From contig JAURCP010000003.1 of the NCBI GenBank assembly GCA_030828405.1, forward strand, positions 1-64,000: a DNA stretch of 64,000 nucleotides, read 5' to 3'. Under the pieces are notes generated by a model, which was not told the DNA's origin, ran no database searches, and saw only the letters and a list, made by a program, of their open reading frames with translations. Each line of letters starts with the position of its first letter. The stretch's first letter is position 1. The stretch comes from Thermoplasmatota archaeon. Its GTDB lineage: Archaea > Thermoplasmatota > Poseidoniia > Poseidoniales > Thalassarchaeaceae. Positions 33,937-43,313 of the stretch are shown piece by piece. A program made the position numbers and the translations under genes.

Positions 33937-34596
33937 ATGAGGCAAAACACCATGCGAGCGGTCAGGATCGAATGTTCACCCTCCTCCATTCTCCATGATA
34001 ATCGTATCCAAAAAGCCCTTGAATCGGTCAGTTGGGACTATCGTGGAAGCCTAGGAACAATTAATGATAATTTGAGAATAATGGTTGAATGTATCACTAC
34101 AGATTCTCAATGTCCACAACCTGGTTATAGTATAGATGGGATTTCAGTGGTAGAAATTTTAGAAGAGTGGACCTCTGATTATTTGACGCACCATTTGTTA
34201 ATTTTGGAGCTCGAATCTAAGTTGATAGGTAATTTTTTCTTGAATAATGATTTATGCATTCTATCAGGTACTAACTTAACATCATCTGGCCTAGTTATCC
34301 AGTTATCAGGACGACAATCTGCTATGGCTAACCTGCTACATTCAATTCAAAATCAGATGCCTGTGGAGCGAATAGTGAGAGCTAGGAACTCGGAGGGAAT
34401 TTCTAATATTGCAACAACATTACAGCAGCATAAAATAGTAAAACTTGCTCATGATAGTGGATGGTATGAAGTTCCTAAAAAGACCTCAATTAGAGATCTA
34501 GCGGTCAAATTAGGGCTCTCCAAATCGACAGTTGCGGAACAGTTGGTGAAGGCCGAAGGAGAGATTGTTAAGCAGTTTCTCAAAAAATCAAAATAA
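33937..34596 (+). CDS. HTH_10 (Bat / bacterio-opsin-activator-type) transcription regulator
   Basis: 219 aa. The N-terminal ligand/sensor half (MRAVRIECSPSSILHDN) is followed by the signature C-terminal HTH_10: KIVKLAHDSGWYEVPKKTSIRDLAVKLGLSKSTVAEQLVKAEGEIVKQFL. It is preceded by GGGGGT just upstream of the ATG at 33937; an internal ATG at 33952 starts at MRAVRIEC and is equally likely. Position right after the large surface-protein gene (47 nt) suggests regulation of surface or environmental-response genes. The ligand is unknown. Confidence 0.88.
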   Translation: MRQNTMRAVRIECSPSSILHDNRIQKALESVSWDYRGSLGTINDNLRIMVECITTDSQCPQPGYSIDGISVVEILEEWTSDYLTHHLLILELESKLIGNFFLNNDLCILSGTNLTSSGLVIQLSGRQSAMANLLHSIQNQMPVERIVRARNSEGISNIATTLQQHKIVKLAHDSGWYEVPKKTSIRDLAVKLGLSKSTVAEQLVKAEGEIVKQFLKKSK

Positions 34597-34648
34597 TAAA
34601 TAGTAAATAATTTCGATAGTGAATAAATTTATTTAGAAGGTGTTTAAT

Positions 34649-35068
34649 ATGAAAATTCCTGCAACAAAATTACAGCAATTTATTGGCATGGACGATTATG
34701 AAAGAAAATTAACCATTGATCGCCTTTCTAGAGAATTAGGTCTTTCAATTACAGAGATTGAAAATGAAATTAGAGATTTTGAACAAGGGATAAATTCACC
34801 GGGCTCTAAATTAAAAATAGATATACCTGAAAAGAAATCCAATTTTATTTCTTCAGATGAGTCCTCTGAGGGTGCTCCTGAATTTATTAGCGATGCCCAC
34901 AGATATAGGTTTACTTATGATCCAAGTAAAGATGCCAAAGAACGTCAATCTAATGTCAATCAAGCAATTTTATGCCCGCATTGCGATGTTGGAATTGGGA
35001 TTCCTCCGATAAGGCCGATTAAAGTAATGTGCCCTTCTTGTCGAATAGAATCTCTATTTGAGAAATAA
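34649..35068 (+). CDS. Small HTH plus C-terminal zinc-ribbon protein
   Basis: 139 aa from the ATG at 34649, which is preceded by AGAAGGTG at the right distance; the track start is the GTG inside that ribosome-binding site. The N-terminus (RKLTIDRLSRELGLSITEIENEI) looks like a winged-helix or HTH entry. A flexible Ser/Glu-rich linker follows. The C-terminus has CPHCDVGIGIPPIRPIKVMCPSCRIESLF, a four-Cys zinc ribbon. Probably a nucleic-acid or transcription-related factor; the exact role is unknown. Same strand as the HTH_10 gene; tail to tail with the DUF373 gene. Confidence 0.65.
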   Translation: MKIPATKLQQFIGMDDYERKLTIDRLSRELGLSITEIENEIRDFEQGINSPGSKLKIDIPEKKSNFISSDESSEGAPEFISDAHRYRFTYDPSKDAKERQSNVNQAILCPHCDVGIGIPPIRPIKVMCPSCRIESLFEK

Positions 35069-36193
35069 TTATACTCCCCAGAATTTATTATTTGAAACAT
35101 TTTCTTCTTCCTGAGTGATTGATTCAACAGCAGTTTTCAATAGATAATATAGTATCAACGTAAATAACGGCAAATCCCAATCATTGGATACCGTATCGAA
35201 ACTCACAATGTATGACTGTCCTTCTAGGATCTTAATCAGTACAGTCAGAGATGCTTCTGCAATCGTGTAAACTATTGCTCCTCTCCCAAACAGAATGATT
35301 GATCTCCCAGTATAAGTTCCTTCACCCCATCTAACTATTCCGATAGCAAGTGCAAATGAGAACACAGATACTACTAACCAAGTCAAAGAATCTTGAATTG
35401 CATTGGACCAAATTAGAGCATCAGAAGACCCCCCAAACTGTTCTGTATCTGAGAAAACTTGGAACATAGTTATTCCAGCTAAGAATACTGAGAAAATAGA
35501 CATCGCCCACAGCATGGAAGAAAATATTCCCTTTTGGGCACTGTCTCGTAAGTCTACCATCAGCCTATCTAACTGTTCTTCCCACCCCAGTCCTTTGGAA
35601 AGAATCCAAACTCCAACTAATAAAGGCATTACACCAATTAAAATTCTTCCATTTGGCAGAATCAAACCGAGACCAATTATCATTAAGAATATAGAAATTG
35701 GAACTAATAATTTCGCTCTCCAACGAGGGTCATCAATGGCCTTTGCAATGTAATAATATGTTGATTCAATACCTTTAGATTGTCTTACAATAATTTTTTC
35801 TAAATGGTCTACTCGGATTCTTGATGTAATTATCGGCATCGATGCTTCATCATCAGCACCATCTGTCACTAGGATGGCAACATCTGGTTGGAACTCTTTA
35901 ATCACTTCATCCAATTGACTAGCAATTGCCCTATCGCTTCTCGGACCTACACGTACGTCACCAGTAAGTATTGCAACCTCAGCTTCATCATTGGGGTCTA
36001 TATTTTCCATCAATCTATCGTAATGATGCAGTGCACCTAGTATTGCATTAGTATCCGACTCTTCAGGATCAGCAATTCCGAGTTTGATAGCAGCAGTAAT
36101 AGTCGGTTTCCTTCCAATTACTGGTCCTCTGATAGCAGCTTTAACGCCAAGGTCGTTATCTCTATCAACTGTTAGAACTAATGTCCTGACCAT
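35069..36193 (-). CDS. DUF373 family archaeal membrane protein
   Basis: About 374 aa from the ATG at 36193, which sits after a strong GGAGGT ribosome-binding site (the track start lies upstream of this site). The DUF373 N-domain is explicit: MVRTLVLTVDRDNDLGVKA, GADDEASMPIITSRI and a conserved RQSKGIESTYYYIAKA. Several transmembrane segments follow (about 180-375). The cytosolic domain resembles nucleotide-binding folds, but biochemical function is unknown. It follows priL on the same strand; the pair is probably one operon. Confidence 0.85.
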   Translation of the reverse strand: MVRTLVLTVDRDNDLGVKAAIRGPVIGRKPTITAAIKLGIADPEESDTNAILGALHHYDRLMENIDPNDEAEVAILTGDVRVGPRSDRAIASQLDEVIKEFQPDVAILVTDGADDEASMPIITSRIRVDHLEKIIVRQSKGIESTYYYIAKAIDDPRWRAKLLVPISIFLMIIGLGLILPNGRILIGVMPLLVGVWILSKGLGWEEQLDRLMVDLRDSAQKGIFSSMLWAMSIFSVFLAGITMFQVFSDTEQFGGSSDALIWSNAIQDSLTWLVVSVFSFALAIGIVRWGEGTYTGRSIILFGRGAIVYTIAEASLTVLIKILEGQSYIVSFDTVSNDWDLPLFTLILYYLLKTAVESITQEEENVSNNKFWGV

Positions 36194-36232
36194 CCGACCT
36201 ACCTCCTTTAATTGAGTCTTGACTAAAGTCAC

Positions 36233-37408
36233 CTATGAAGAATTGTCTTCTTTGGGTAAGTTTTCTTTATTTTTATCTATAGTAACCACCCCCCCACTCT
36301 CTTGGAACCTACGCCTTTGTTTCGCTTTGAGATACTTCAATGGGTGCGTTAACCATTCTTGATCACAAAGCCTATCGTCTCCAGGCGAAACAGGACATCT
36401 TGCACTAGTTTTCAACGCAGCACAGCCATGAGGAGTGTATTTTCTTTCAAAAATTTGATTTATTTGATAACCTGTTGTGTCAGCACTATAATCAGGCGCA
36501 TTTACGAAAAATCCACAAGTCTGCTCTTGTGAAAGTCCCATTGCTAGAGACATAGAGGCTAGAAAAAGTCGACCAGTATGATTTACATTCACACCCTGAC
36601 TTAATTCTGCTACTGCAGACTCAAAACAAGGGGGCCAATCATCTCTTATTGCTGCCGTCATGGGCATTTCCTCCTTTACTTGTTCAGATAATAATTTACT
36701 AACTCTTTCAACAGGGTCTGTAAATAACTCCGCGAATGAATCATCCATTTTATTCATTCTTTCCAAACAGCTATCTGTTAAATTTTCACGGATTCTTTCC
36801 TTAATTAATCTGGCAGTTCTTTGCTGACTTGTTTCACCAGCACCTGAATTCATACAGACCCAACCGTTTTCAACAGGACGATTGATTAATCTCCAATAAT
36901 TACCCGAAATACGCGGACACAGTTCTATAAAATCACTCATCGGTATCCAATAAGTTACTTTTCTTCCAAAATTATCAGGTCTTTCTTTAATGTCAGAAAG
37001 ATATGATCTTGCTAACAAGATAAAATTCTCTTCATCCATACCAAAGAGATGGTCTGCTCTGCTAGCCTCGCCTTCTACCCATCTCGCTAGAAGTCGTTCA
37101 TTGAATGAAGCACAAACTACAAGCATTGCATACAGAAATGAGAGCGACTCCGTCATTTTACCCAAATCTGATGATAAATCGATTGTTGTCGCAGCATCAA
37201 CTCCTTCTTTATGCATAACAGATTCAAGAAGTCTCAACCTTCCTCGTGCACGTACTTCTTCTAACCACGGTTCTTCAATTAAATCATTAACTGTAATTCC
37301 GTTTTTTTCAAGAACAACCTTTAGGAAATCACTACCTTGGGGCAGGAATGGATATCTTGCCATCAGTGCATCATTTTCGATACTTGGTTTGGTGAGCGGC
37401 ATCGGCAC
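36233..37408 (-). CDS. priL: DNA primase large subunit PriL
   Basis: 391 aa. Archaeal/eukaryal PriL with the C-terminal [4Fe-4S] domain: four cysteines seen in QTCGFF, HGCAALKTSARC and DRLCDQEW, together with DYSADTTGYQINQIFERKYTPHGC and HPLKYL. The N-terminal half starts ARYPFLPQGSDFL, typical of the family. With PriS it makes the RNA-DNA primers used by replicative polymerases; PriS is not in the window. Upstream of DUF373 and about 65 nt from the divergent MptE-like gene. Confidence 0.9.
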   Translation of the reverse strand: MPMPLTKPSIENDALMARYPFLPQGSDFLKVVLEKNGITVNDLIEEPWLEEVRARGRLRLLESVMHKEGVDAATTIDLSSDLGKMTESLSFLYAMLVVCASFNERLLARWVEGEASRADHLFGMDEENFILLARSYLSDIKERPDNFGRKVTYWIPMSDFIELCPRISGNYWRLINRPVENGWVCMNSGAGETSQQRTARLIKERIRENLTDSCLERMNKMDDSFAELFTDPVERVSKLLSEQVKEEMPMTAAIRDDWPPCFESAVAELSQGVNVNHTGRLFLASMSLAMGLSQEQTCGFFVNAPDYSADTTGYQINQIFERKYTPHGCAALKTSARCPVSPGDDRLCDQEWLTHPLKYLKAKQRRRFQESGGVVTIDKNKENLPKEDNSS

Positions 37409-37474
37409 ATCATGTCCATGAGCGACGAGGGTTCTTCAATACTCACCGACCCCTTCCACTGGAGTTGAACATAG

Positions 37475-38230
37475 ATGTCCATGGAAATAGACATTCTTCC
37501 ATCGGATGATAGGCTAATCAAGATACAAGATGAAGTACGTATTTTTTTTGATTGGGACCTCAAATCAGATATTGAAAGCGCAAATCAACTTTTGGCAACT
37601 GTTGAAAATACTTCAATTGATAGTTGGACTAGACCACAAAGATCTGTGACAGTGGCGAATCTACGGAGAAGATTGGTTTTAAGAGAAACAAAAATTGCAG
37701 TTTTAGGTGCTGCTATAGAAGAATCAGAGATTATTTCTATGCTCGAAAATCCAACTTTATTCGTTGCCGCCGATGGTGCAGTAGGTGTACTCTCAAAACT
37801 TCCTGAATCTGTATCCGAAAGAGCCTGGTCAAGATTAGTTTGCATAGTTAGTGATGCAGATGGCGGATCAGGTACTATTGAAGCAGTCAAAAGAGGAATC
37901 CCTATTATTTTACACGCACATGGCGACAATGAATCCTCTTGGAGAAATTTATTGGGAATAGCATTGAATATGCAAAATCCTCCGAGGATTGTACTAACGC
38001 ATCAAACTCCAGAAAAGATAACTGGGATGTATAATCCTGGTGGCTTTACCGATGGAGATAGAGCAATTTGTTTTTTGTTAGCCCTTGGCGTCCCTAATGA
38101 TAGAATTCTATTATTAGGTACTCGTACAGATGTTGTAGGTAAATGGTCCGGAGTAACCAATCCAGAAGAGAAATTAATCAAACTTCAGTGGATGGCTAAG
38201 ATTATAGCAATCATTGGAATCAAATATTAA
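37475..38230 (+). CDS. 6-hydroxymethylpterin pyrophosphokinase, MptE-like (DUF115)
   Basis: 251 aa. The MptE/DUF115 signature: LFVAADGAVGVLSKLPE, CIVSDADGGSGTIEAVKRGIPIILHAHGDN, then PGGFTDGDRAICFLLALGVPNDRILLLGTRTD. The family makes 6-hydroxymethyl-7,8-dihydropterin diphosphate on the way to archaeal folate or methanopterin-type cofactors. The Asp in SDADGG and the HAHGDN motif are expected metal/ATP ligands. Tail to tail with the DP2 gene, divergent from priL. Confidence 0.85.
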   Translation: MSMEIDILPSDDRLIKIQDEVRIFFDWDLKSDIESANQLLATVENTSIDSWTRPQRSVTVANLRRRLVLRETKIAVLGAAIEESEIISMLENPTLFVAADGAVGVLSKLPESVSERAWSRLVCIVSDADGGSGTIEAVKRGIPIILHAHGDNESSWRNLLGIALNMQNPPRIVLTHQTPEKITGMYNPGGFTDGDRAICFLLALGVPNDRILLLGTRTDVVGKWSGVTNPEEKLIKLQWMAKIIAIIGIKY

Positions 38231-41200
38231 TTATAAGAAATCAGTTAAAGTCATGACCGTAACTTTGTCATTATTAAACAAAGAGTCAGCACTTTCAGTC
38301 AACCATTTTACTCTTTGTTCAGTATACATACCTACTCCATAATTTTCAATTATCCCTTCCGTGACTTTGATATATTTTCTCACAGCACCTTCGGTAACAG
38401 TTAGTATGACATTTCCTCCACACATTGTCGAATCTTCACCTCTTCGAGCAGATAATCCTCCAATTTCTAATTTATGTGATTGAATACATTTTCCAGCAAG
38501 AGGCATCCTTCGGTATTTCTCTCCACACTTTACACATCTGACCTTTTGTCTTGTAAATGCAACAAGGTTTCCTCTTAAATCAGGTAAAAAGTGAGATTCT
38601 ATCACTTGTGATGCCACTTTTTCTACCCGAACGCTTCTCAGTAAAGATCCTATAGATAATTGACCATTCATTTTGTCTTCCATAGACTTCAGTGTTTTGT
38701 ATGATGAATTTTTTGGCCCTGCATCTAACTCTCCAGATTCATGAGTCCAACCGTAACCTCGCAAATCCCCTATAGTTCCTAAGCGTGTTTCTACTGTCTC
38801 GACTTCATCACTTAATTCACTCGGATGTGGTTGACTCTGTGTTTTCTCATAGAAAGATCTCGTGTAATAATATGAACAATCAACATTTAGTGCTTCCTTA
38901 TCGATTTCACTAGGATTTAGTCTGGTAGTTAAGACAAGAGGTGCATCCATCCTACCTCCTCTCCCAGAGGGTAGAATATGTTTTGAGAAATTTAGCAAAC
39001 CATCCATCAACATCAAGATACTATCTTCGTCTCCATCACAATTCCTTCTTTTCGCTGCATGGAAAAGTGGGTGCGCATATCCAGCAGATGCTGCAGTCCA
39101 TCCAATTATTCTACACAAAACACCCCCTGATGTATGAGGTGCTAAACCAATTGCTAAAGAGCCGACAATATCGTCAATAGTTTTCACATTATAGAACGGC
39201 TTCATGTTATAAAATCGAACTAATAAATCATCTACGAAATTACAAGTAGATATCAAATGTTCTTCAGCATTAAGTGAAGGGATAATGTCTTGAGGAAACA
39301 ACTCCAAAATTTGCTCATTACTGCTTAGTTCCTGCCCAAAAACATCTTTTTCATATCCTAATTGATACAATTTTTCCCAAGAGGTATAAATTTCTTTAGG
39401 TTTGAAATGAGTTACTGGGACATCAATCATATCGTATCTAGAGGTACCATCTCTAAAGACAGAAACACCGTGTTTAGCTCTTAATATCCCCTTTTCTATT
39501 GGTTCAGGTGTTTGTGCTTCAGACAACAGTTCTTTTTGTGCCTTAATCAATGCTGGTAATCTATCCAAGCCAAGGGATCTTCTTTTCACTTCTAACAATT
39601 TATCTAAGTCTACCGTAGTTCTTTCCCCTCTTCTTCTTGAACTAGAACCTCTTTTCCTTTTTTCAACTGTTTTCCCTCCACATTCTATAGGTTCTCCTTC
39701 CAATTTCCTGTTATGACATATAAGATTAGGAGACTCTTTTCCACAATCTTGACAAATACGTCTTGACATTTCAACCCTTATTCTTCCTTTTTTGGCAGCT
39801 TGAATTAGTAATTTTTGACTTCCACCATTTTCACCAATAGGGTATAGTGAATGCGTTAATGGCTTCAATTCCCTTCTAGCAGACTTTTCCGGACGCCCCA
39901 TCCTAGCTCCTATTCTGCAGGGGACCGAATCTTCCCATCTAAGATTAGATGTTTTCCTAACTACCCACAAGCTCCTTTCAACCTCATTTTCATCTAGGAG
40001 TATTTTTGCATTAAGTAAAGCGTCTTCATTATCCGGTCCTTGATCAATAATTTTTGCCGCCGCCTGATCTCCAGCATTCTCTGTTTGTTCAATATTCAGC
40101 CCAGATTGTCTAGCAGCAGTAGTTGCTTCTATTCTAGCTAGGTCTCTTTCTTTCTCTAAATCATTAACTCTTTCGTCTTCCAGACGGATGATATCTGATG
40201 CTTGATTTATTTTTGCCATCCTATCTCTAATGAATGATTCGGTTTCGACTGATTTTCTTATATTATTTCCATAAATTTCGTATCCTAAGCCCTCAAGTAG
40301 CGCTTCCCAGTGTCTAGTGACAACTATATCTCCCTCGTTGTGGAAATGTTCAATGCCCAAAGTCATTAATGAGGATTTAATTACTCCATTCTCCTCAAAC
40401 ATAGTCCATCTTGTTTGAGTTTTAGAAAGCTGTTCAGGTATTTTTTCCATAGTTTCTAAAGGCCAGTTATTGACAACATTTGGAATAATCAATTTATCGT
40501 CTTCAATTATAGAATCTCCAATAATTTGTATTAATGGCGCCATATATGTTATTGGTAAATCTGACCACCAAAGGTTCCATGGAGGAGGAATTGCAGTCCC
40601 AAATTCATTCGATACATGTTTTATTTGTGTCCAGTCTAATTCTAACTCTCTGAGAAATGTAATCCAATTTCTTTTCCTCCATTTCCTATCATTAGGATCC
40701 TCTCCTCCTCTCTTTATTGCCCCGTTAAATGGTAATCCTTTAGGTAAAGATTGCAAATCCTGATTAATAATTTCTGCAAATTTTTCTACCTTTATTGGCA
40801 AATCTAATGATTCAGATAAGTCAGATGCCCACCAGTCCTTATTGTATGATGAGGGTACCAATTTCTTATTATTTTCTAAAAACTCACCATAACCTATCAG
40901 AATTTCTCCAGAGTCCCAGATAGATTTTACATTTGGAACATTTAATCTCCAATCATCTAAATTTCGAATTTTCCTAAACTCTCCATCATTCATCAATACA
41001 GTAGGACCATCAATTTCAGTACATGGAGTTACGGCACAAGCCTTCCCCGGTCTTTCCATTTTCATCTGAGTGCCTACTGCTAGAAACCCGCCCATTGCTT
41101 CCATCGTAACAGGGTTCACTCCAGCCGCCGCCAAACCTGTGATTCTACTTCGTCCATACCTCAACCTAAATCCTCCTGGATAATTTGGTTCACCAAAAAC

Positions 41201-42193
41201 AGGCCTACCTGCTATTACATCATCCATATAGCGGCTAATTGGCTCAATCCTTCTTGGCTTGAATGAATCTTTATTTTCTCCACCTTTTTTATTTTTATTA
41301 GCGAATTGTGCTATAAATTCCCAACCTTGGATATTCATTCTTTCTGTATGTTTTTGTACTTTTGGTGCTTTAAGGCACAAACCCTCTCCAATTACGAGCA
41401 TTACTCCTCCTCTAATTCTAGTTCGATAAGATCCATTTGAATTTACTATATTTCTGACTTCCTTGAAACCAGAACATTCTATTTTCTCTGTTTCCTCTCC
41501 GTTAACCATTACAGGACATGCTCGGATAATGGTCTCAATTTCTTCTGGAGGTGGTTTGTATTGTAGCCCAACTCGGTAAAGTCCAAATTCTTCTTTAACC
41601 CGCTCAACTTCTTGTGTTGTGGGGATATATCTGTTTAACCCAAGCTCTCTTCTAACCATATCTCCAATCAGTACACCCAAGGCTTGAGCAGTACCTCCAG
41701 CTGCTCTAATAGGTCCACAAAAGTCAATTGAAAGAAATTCTGTCCCATCTGCATTATTCAGAATTCGGACATCTCCAATTCCATCTAGCGGTGCAACTAG
41801 GACCGCTTCCGTTAATACCGCTAAACCTACTCTGAGACCACAATCTATTGATTTTTGCATGTCCAATGTTTCTTCATTCATTCTTCTTGCTACATCTACT
41901 GCAATTTGTATAGAGGCACTTTCTCTATCTGTTGTATTGAGTAAATTTCGTAACTCTTCCTCTATTTTCATACCATCCAAATAGTCTTCCAGTAATTTTT
42001 CAGTTCTACTAGCTAAATCTGAAGCCCTAGGGATTTCAATAGTATTTTCAAAATCTAAATTTTTAGATTTTGCAATACTTGCGATTTGATAAACACTTTC
42101 TGTTCTTTCTTCTAACCATGATTCATACTTTTCTTGCTCTCTTTCAAGCCGCTCCGAATCTATCGTAAAAGTATTCGAATTTACACCAATCAT
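38231..42193 (-). CDS. polC: DNA polymerase D large subunit DP2 (polymerase II large subunit)
   Basis: 1320 aa, catalytic subunit of the archaeal family-D replicative polymerase. Features in order: VRILNNADGTEFLSIDFCGPIRAAGGTAQALGVLIGD, ARQSGLNIEQ-type linker, a zinc ribbon (RRICQDCGKESPNLICHNRK), the catalytic block RRNCDGDEDSILMLMDGLLNFSKHILPSGRGGRMDAPLVLT with the conserved metal-binding aspartates, and a C-terminal zinc finger (VRCVKCGEKYRRMPLAGKCIQ). Motifs read through without interruption, so no intein is present. The small subunit DP1 is elsewhere. The long upstream 5' region (42194-42329) holds its promoter, shared with pyrE. Confidence 0.96.
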   Translation of the reverse strand: MIGVNSNTFTIDSERLEREQEKYESWLEERTESVYQIASIAKSKNLDFENTIEIPRASDLASRTEKLLEDYLDGMKIEEELRNLLNTTDRESASIQIAVDVARRMNEETLDMQKSIDCGLRVGLAVLTEAVLVAPLDGIGDVRILNNADGTEFLSIDFCGPIRAAGGTAQALGVLIGDMVRRELGLNRYIPTTQEVERVKEEFGLYRVGLQYKPPPEEIETIIRACPVMVNGEETEKIECSGFKEVRNIVNSNGSYRTRIRGGVMLVIGEGLCLKAPKVQKHTERMNIQGWEFIAQFANKNKKGGENKDSFKPRRIEPISRYMDDVIAGRPVFGEPNYPGGFRLRYGRSRITGLAAAGVNPVTMEAMGGFLAVGTQMKMERPGKACAVTPCTEIDGPTVLMNDGEFRKIRNLDDWRLNVPNVKSIWDSGEILIGYGEFLENNKKLVPSSYNKDWWASDLSESLDLPIKVEKFAEIINQDLQSLPKGLPFNGAIKRGGEDPNDRKWRKRNWITFLRELELDWTQIKHVSNEFGTAIPPPWNLWWSDLPITYMAPLIQIIGDSIIEDDKLIIPNVVNNWPLETMEKIPEQLSKTQTRWTMFEENGVIKSSLMTLGIEHFHNEGDIVVTRHWEALLEGLGYEIYGNNIRKSVETESFIRDRMAKINQASDIIRLEDERVNDLEKERDLARIEATTAARQSGLNIEQTENAGDQAAAKIIDQGPDNEDALLNAKILLDENEVERSLWVVRKTSNLRWEDSVPCRIGARMGRPEKSARRELKPLTHSLYPIGENGGSQKLLIQAAKKGRIRVEMSRRICQDCGKESPNLICHNRKLEGEPIECGGKTVEKRKRGSSSRRRGERTTVDLDKLLEVKRRSLGLDRLPALIKAQKELLSEAQTPEPIEKGILRAKHGVSVFRDGTSRYDMIDVPVTHFKPKEIYTSWEKLYQLGYEKDVFGQELSSNEQILELFPQDIIPSLNAEEHLISTCNFVDDLLVRFYNMKPFYNVKTIDDIVGSLAIGLAPHTSGGVLCRIIGWTAASAGYAHPLFHAAKRRNCDGDEDSILMLMDGLLNFSKHILPSGRGGRMDAPLVLTTRLNPSEIDKEALNVDCSYYYTRSFYEKTQSQPHPSELSDEVETVETRLGTIGDLRGYGWTHESGELDAGPKNSSYKTLKSMEDKMNGQLSIGSLLRSVRVEKVASQVIESHFLPDLRGNLVAFTRQKVRCVKCGEKYRRMPLAGKCIQSHKLEIGGLSARRGEDSTMCGGNVILTVTEGAVRKYIKVTEGIIENYGVGMYTEQRVKWLTESADSLFNNDKVTVMTLTDFL

Positions 42194-42329
42194 GTTCGCC
42201 CCCTACCAACCAATAACCCCTCAAGAATACCCAACGCCCAATAACATTCAGTGTGAACACTGTCAGATATTACGATTTAATGTGGTAACATTCATTCGAT
42301 TAACTCACGTCGTATAAAAAGATAATAAC

Positions 42330-42914
42330 ATGTCGACAAGTATTTTGGATGCTAAAGCCCGCTTAATAGAAAAGGTCAGAGAGTTAGCTTATCTCAATTC
42401 TCCTGATGATTTATTCACTCTTGCCAGCGGACGTCAGAGTCCCCACTTTTTTGATATGAAACCAGTAATGATGGACCCCGAAAGTGCGCATCTTTTAGGG
42501 GTATTAATACATTCAAAAATCAATTCTTTACAAGAAATAGATGCAGTGGGGGGGCTCGAGTTAGGGGCCGTTCCCTTGACAGGAATTGTCATAGCAAAAG
42601 CCGCAAAAGAATCTAAAATCAAAGGATTTATGGTCCGTAAAGAAGCTAAAGGCAGAGGAGGAAGGAAGACAGGTAACCCGCCAGGAATTGAAGGCTCTAG
42701 TCTCAATAAAGGAGATAGAATTATTCTATTAGAGGATGTTACAACAACAGGTGGCTCTGCTTTGAAGGCATCCGAGAGAATGGAAGAAATAGGTTGTGAG
42801 GTTGTTGCCTGTATTACAATCCTCGACCGACAGGAAGGTGGAGCCGAGGCATTTGAAAACGCGGGCGTGTTATTGCTTCCATTGTTGGTACGTTCGGACA
42901 TTACAGGTGAGTAA
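42330..42914 (+). CDS. pyrE: Orotate phosphoribosyltransferase
   Basis: 194 aa. FTLASGRQSPHFFDMKPVMMDPE (orotate-loop), AVGGLELGAVPLTGIVIA, FMVRKEAKGRGGRKTGNPPGIEGSSL and the PRPP-binding IILLEDVTTTGGSALKASERM identify PyrE. It makes orotidine 5'-phosphate from orotate and PRPP in pyrimidine synthesis. It overlaps nothing: the TAA is immediately followed by the ATG of the CsaA-like gene, so translation is coupled. Confidence 0.95.
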   Translation: MSTSILDAKARLIEKVRELAYLNSPDDLFTLASGRQSPHFFDMKPVMMDPESAHLLGVLIHSKINSLQEIDAVGGLELGAVPLTGIVIAKAAKESKIKGFMVRKEAKGRGGRKTGNPPGIEGSSLNKGDRIILLEDVTTTGGSALKASERMEEIGCEVVACITILDRQEGGAEAFENAGVLLLPLLVRSDITGE

Positions 42915-43313
42915 ATGGGTCAACACGAGATAGATGCTGAAAATTTACCATATCATCCTGAAAAACTTCCCAAGAAAGATTACGTAAGTGTCAATGACTA
43001 TTTTTCTCTTGACATTAGGGCTGGTAGGATTATCGATGTAGAGAATTATCCTGAGATGAGAAAACCCTCTTACAAAATCATAGTTGATTTTGGGCCACTT
43101 ATTGGTGAACTTTCTTCCTCTGCCCAGATAACAAATTATTCTAGAAGTGAATTAATTAATCGCTTAGTTGTAGGTGCTATAAATTTAGGGGAAAAAACGT
43201 TACCAGGGGGTTTTATCTCACAATTCTTGGTTCTTGGAGCACTAGATCCCGATGGAACAGTAAATTTACTTGAATTGCCCAGTAATATTTTGTTGGGATC
43301 AATCGTTGCCTAA
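42915..43313 (+). CDS. tRNA-binding-domain protein (CsaA/EMAPII-like)
   Basis: 132 aa. OB-fold tRNA-binding domain: DYFSLDIRAGRIIDVENYPEMRKPSYKIIVDFG, then SSAQITNYSRSELINRLVVGAINL and GGFISQFLVLGALDPDGTVNLLEL. It looks like a stand-alone CsaA-type protein, described as a secretion chaperone or tRNA-binding factor in bacteria and archaea. It is directly adjacent to pyrE and overlaps the convergent zinc-finger gene by 4 nt. Confidence 0.85.
   Translation: MGQHEIDAENLPYHPEKLPKKDYVSVNDYFSLDIRAGRIIDVENYPEMRKPSYKIIVDFGPLIGELSSSAQITNYSRSELINRLVVGAINLGEKTLPGGFISQFLVLGALDPDGTVNLLELPSNILLGSIVA

Noticed and set aside
38231-42193. Possible intein in DP2 because of its 1320-aa length
   Set aside because: All conserved DP2 blocks read continuously and no splicing motifs (Cys/Ser start block, HN-Cys/Ser end) interrupt the catalytic region.
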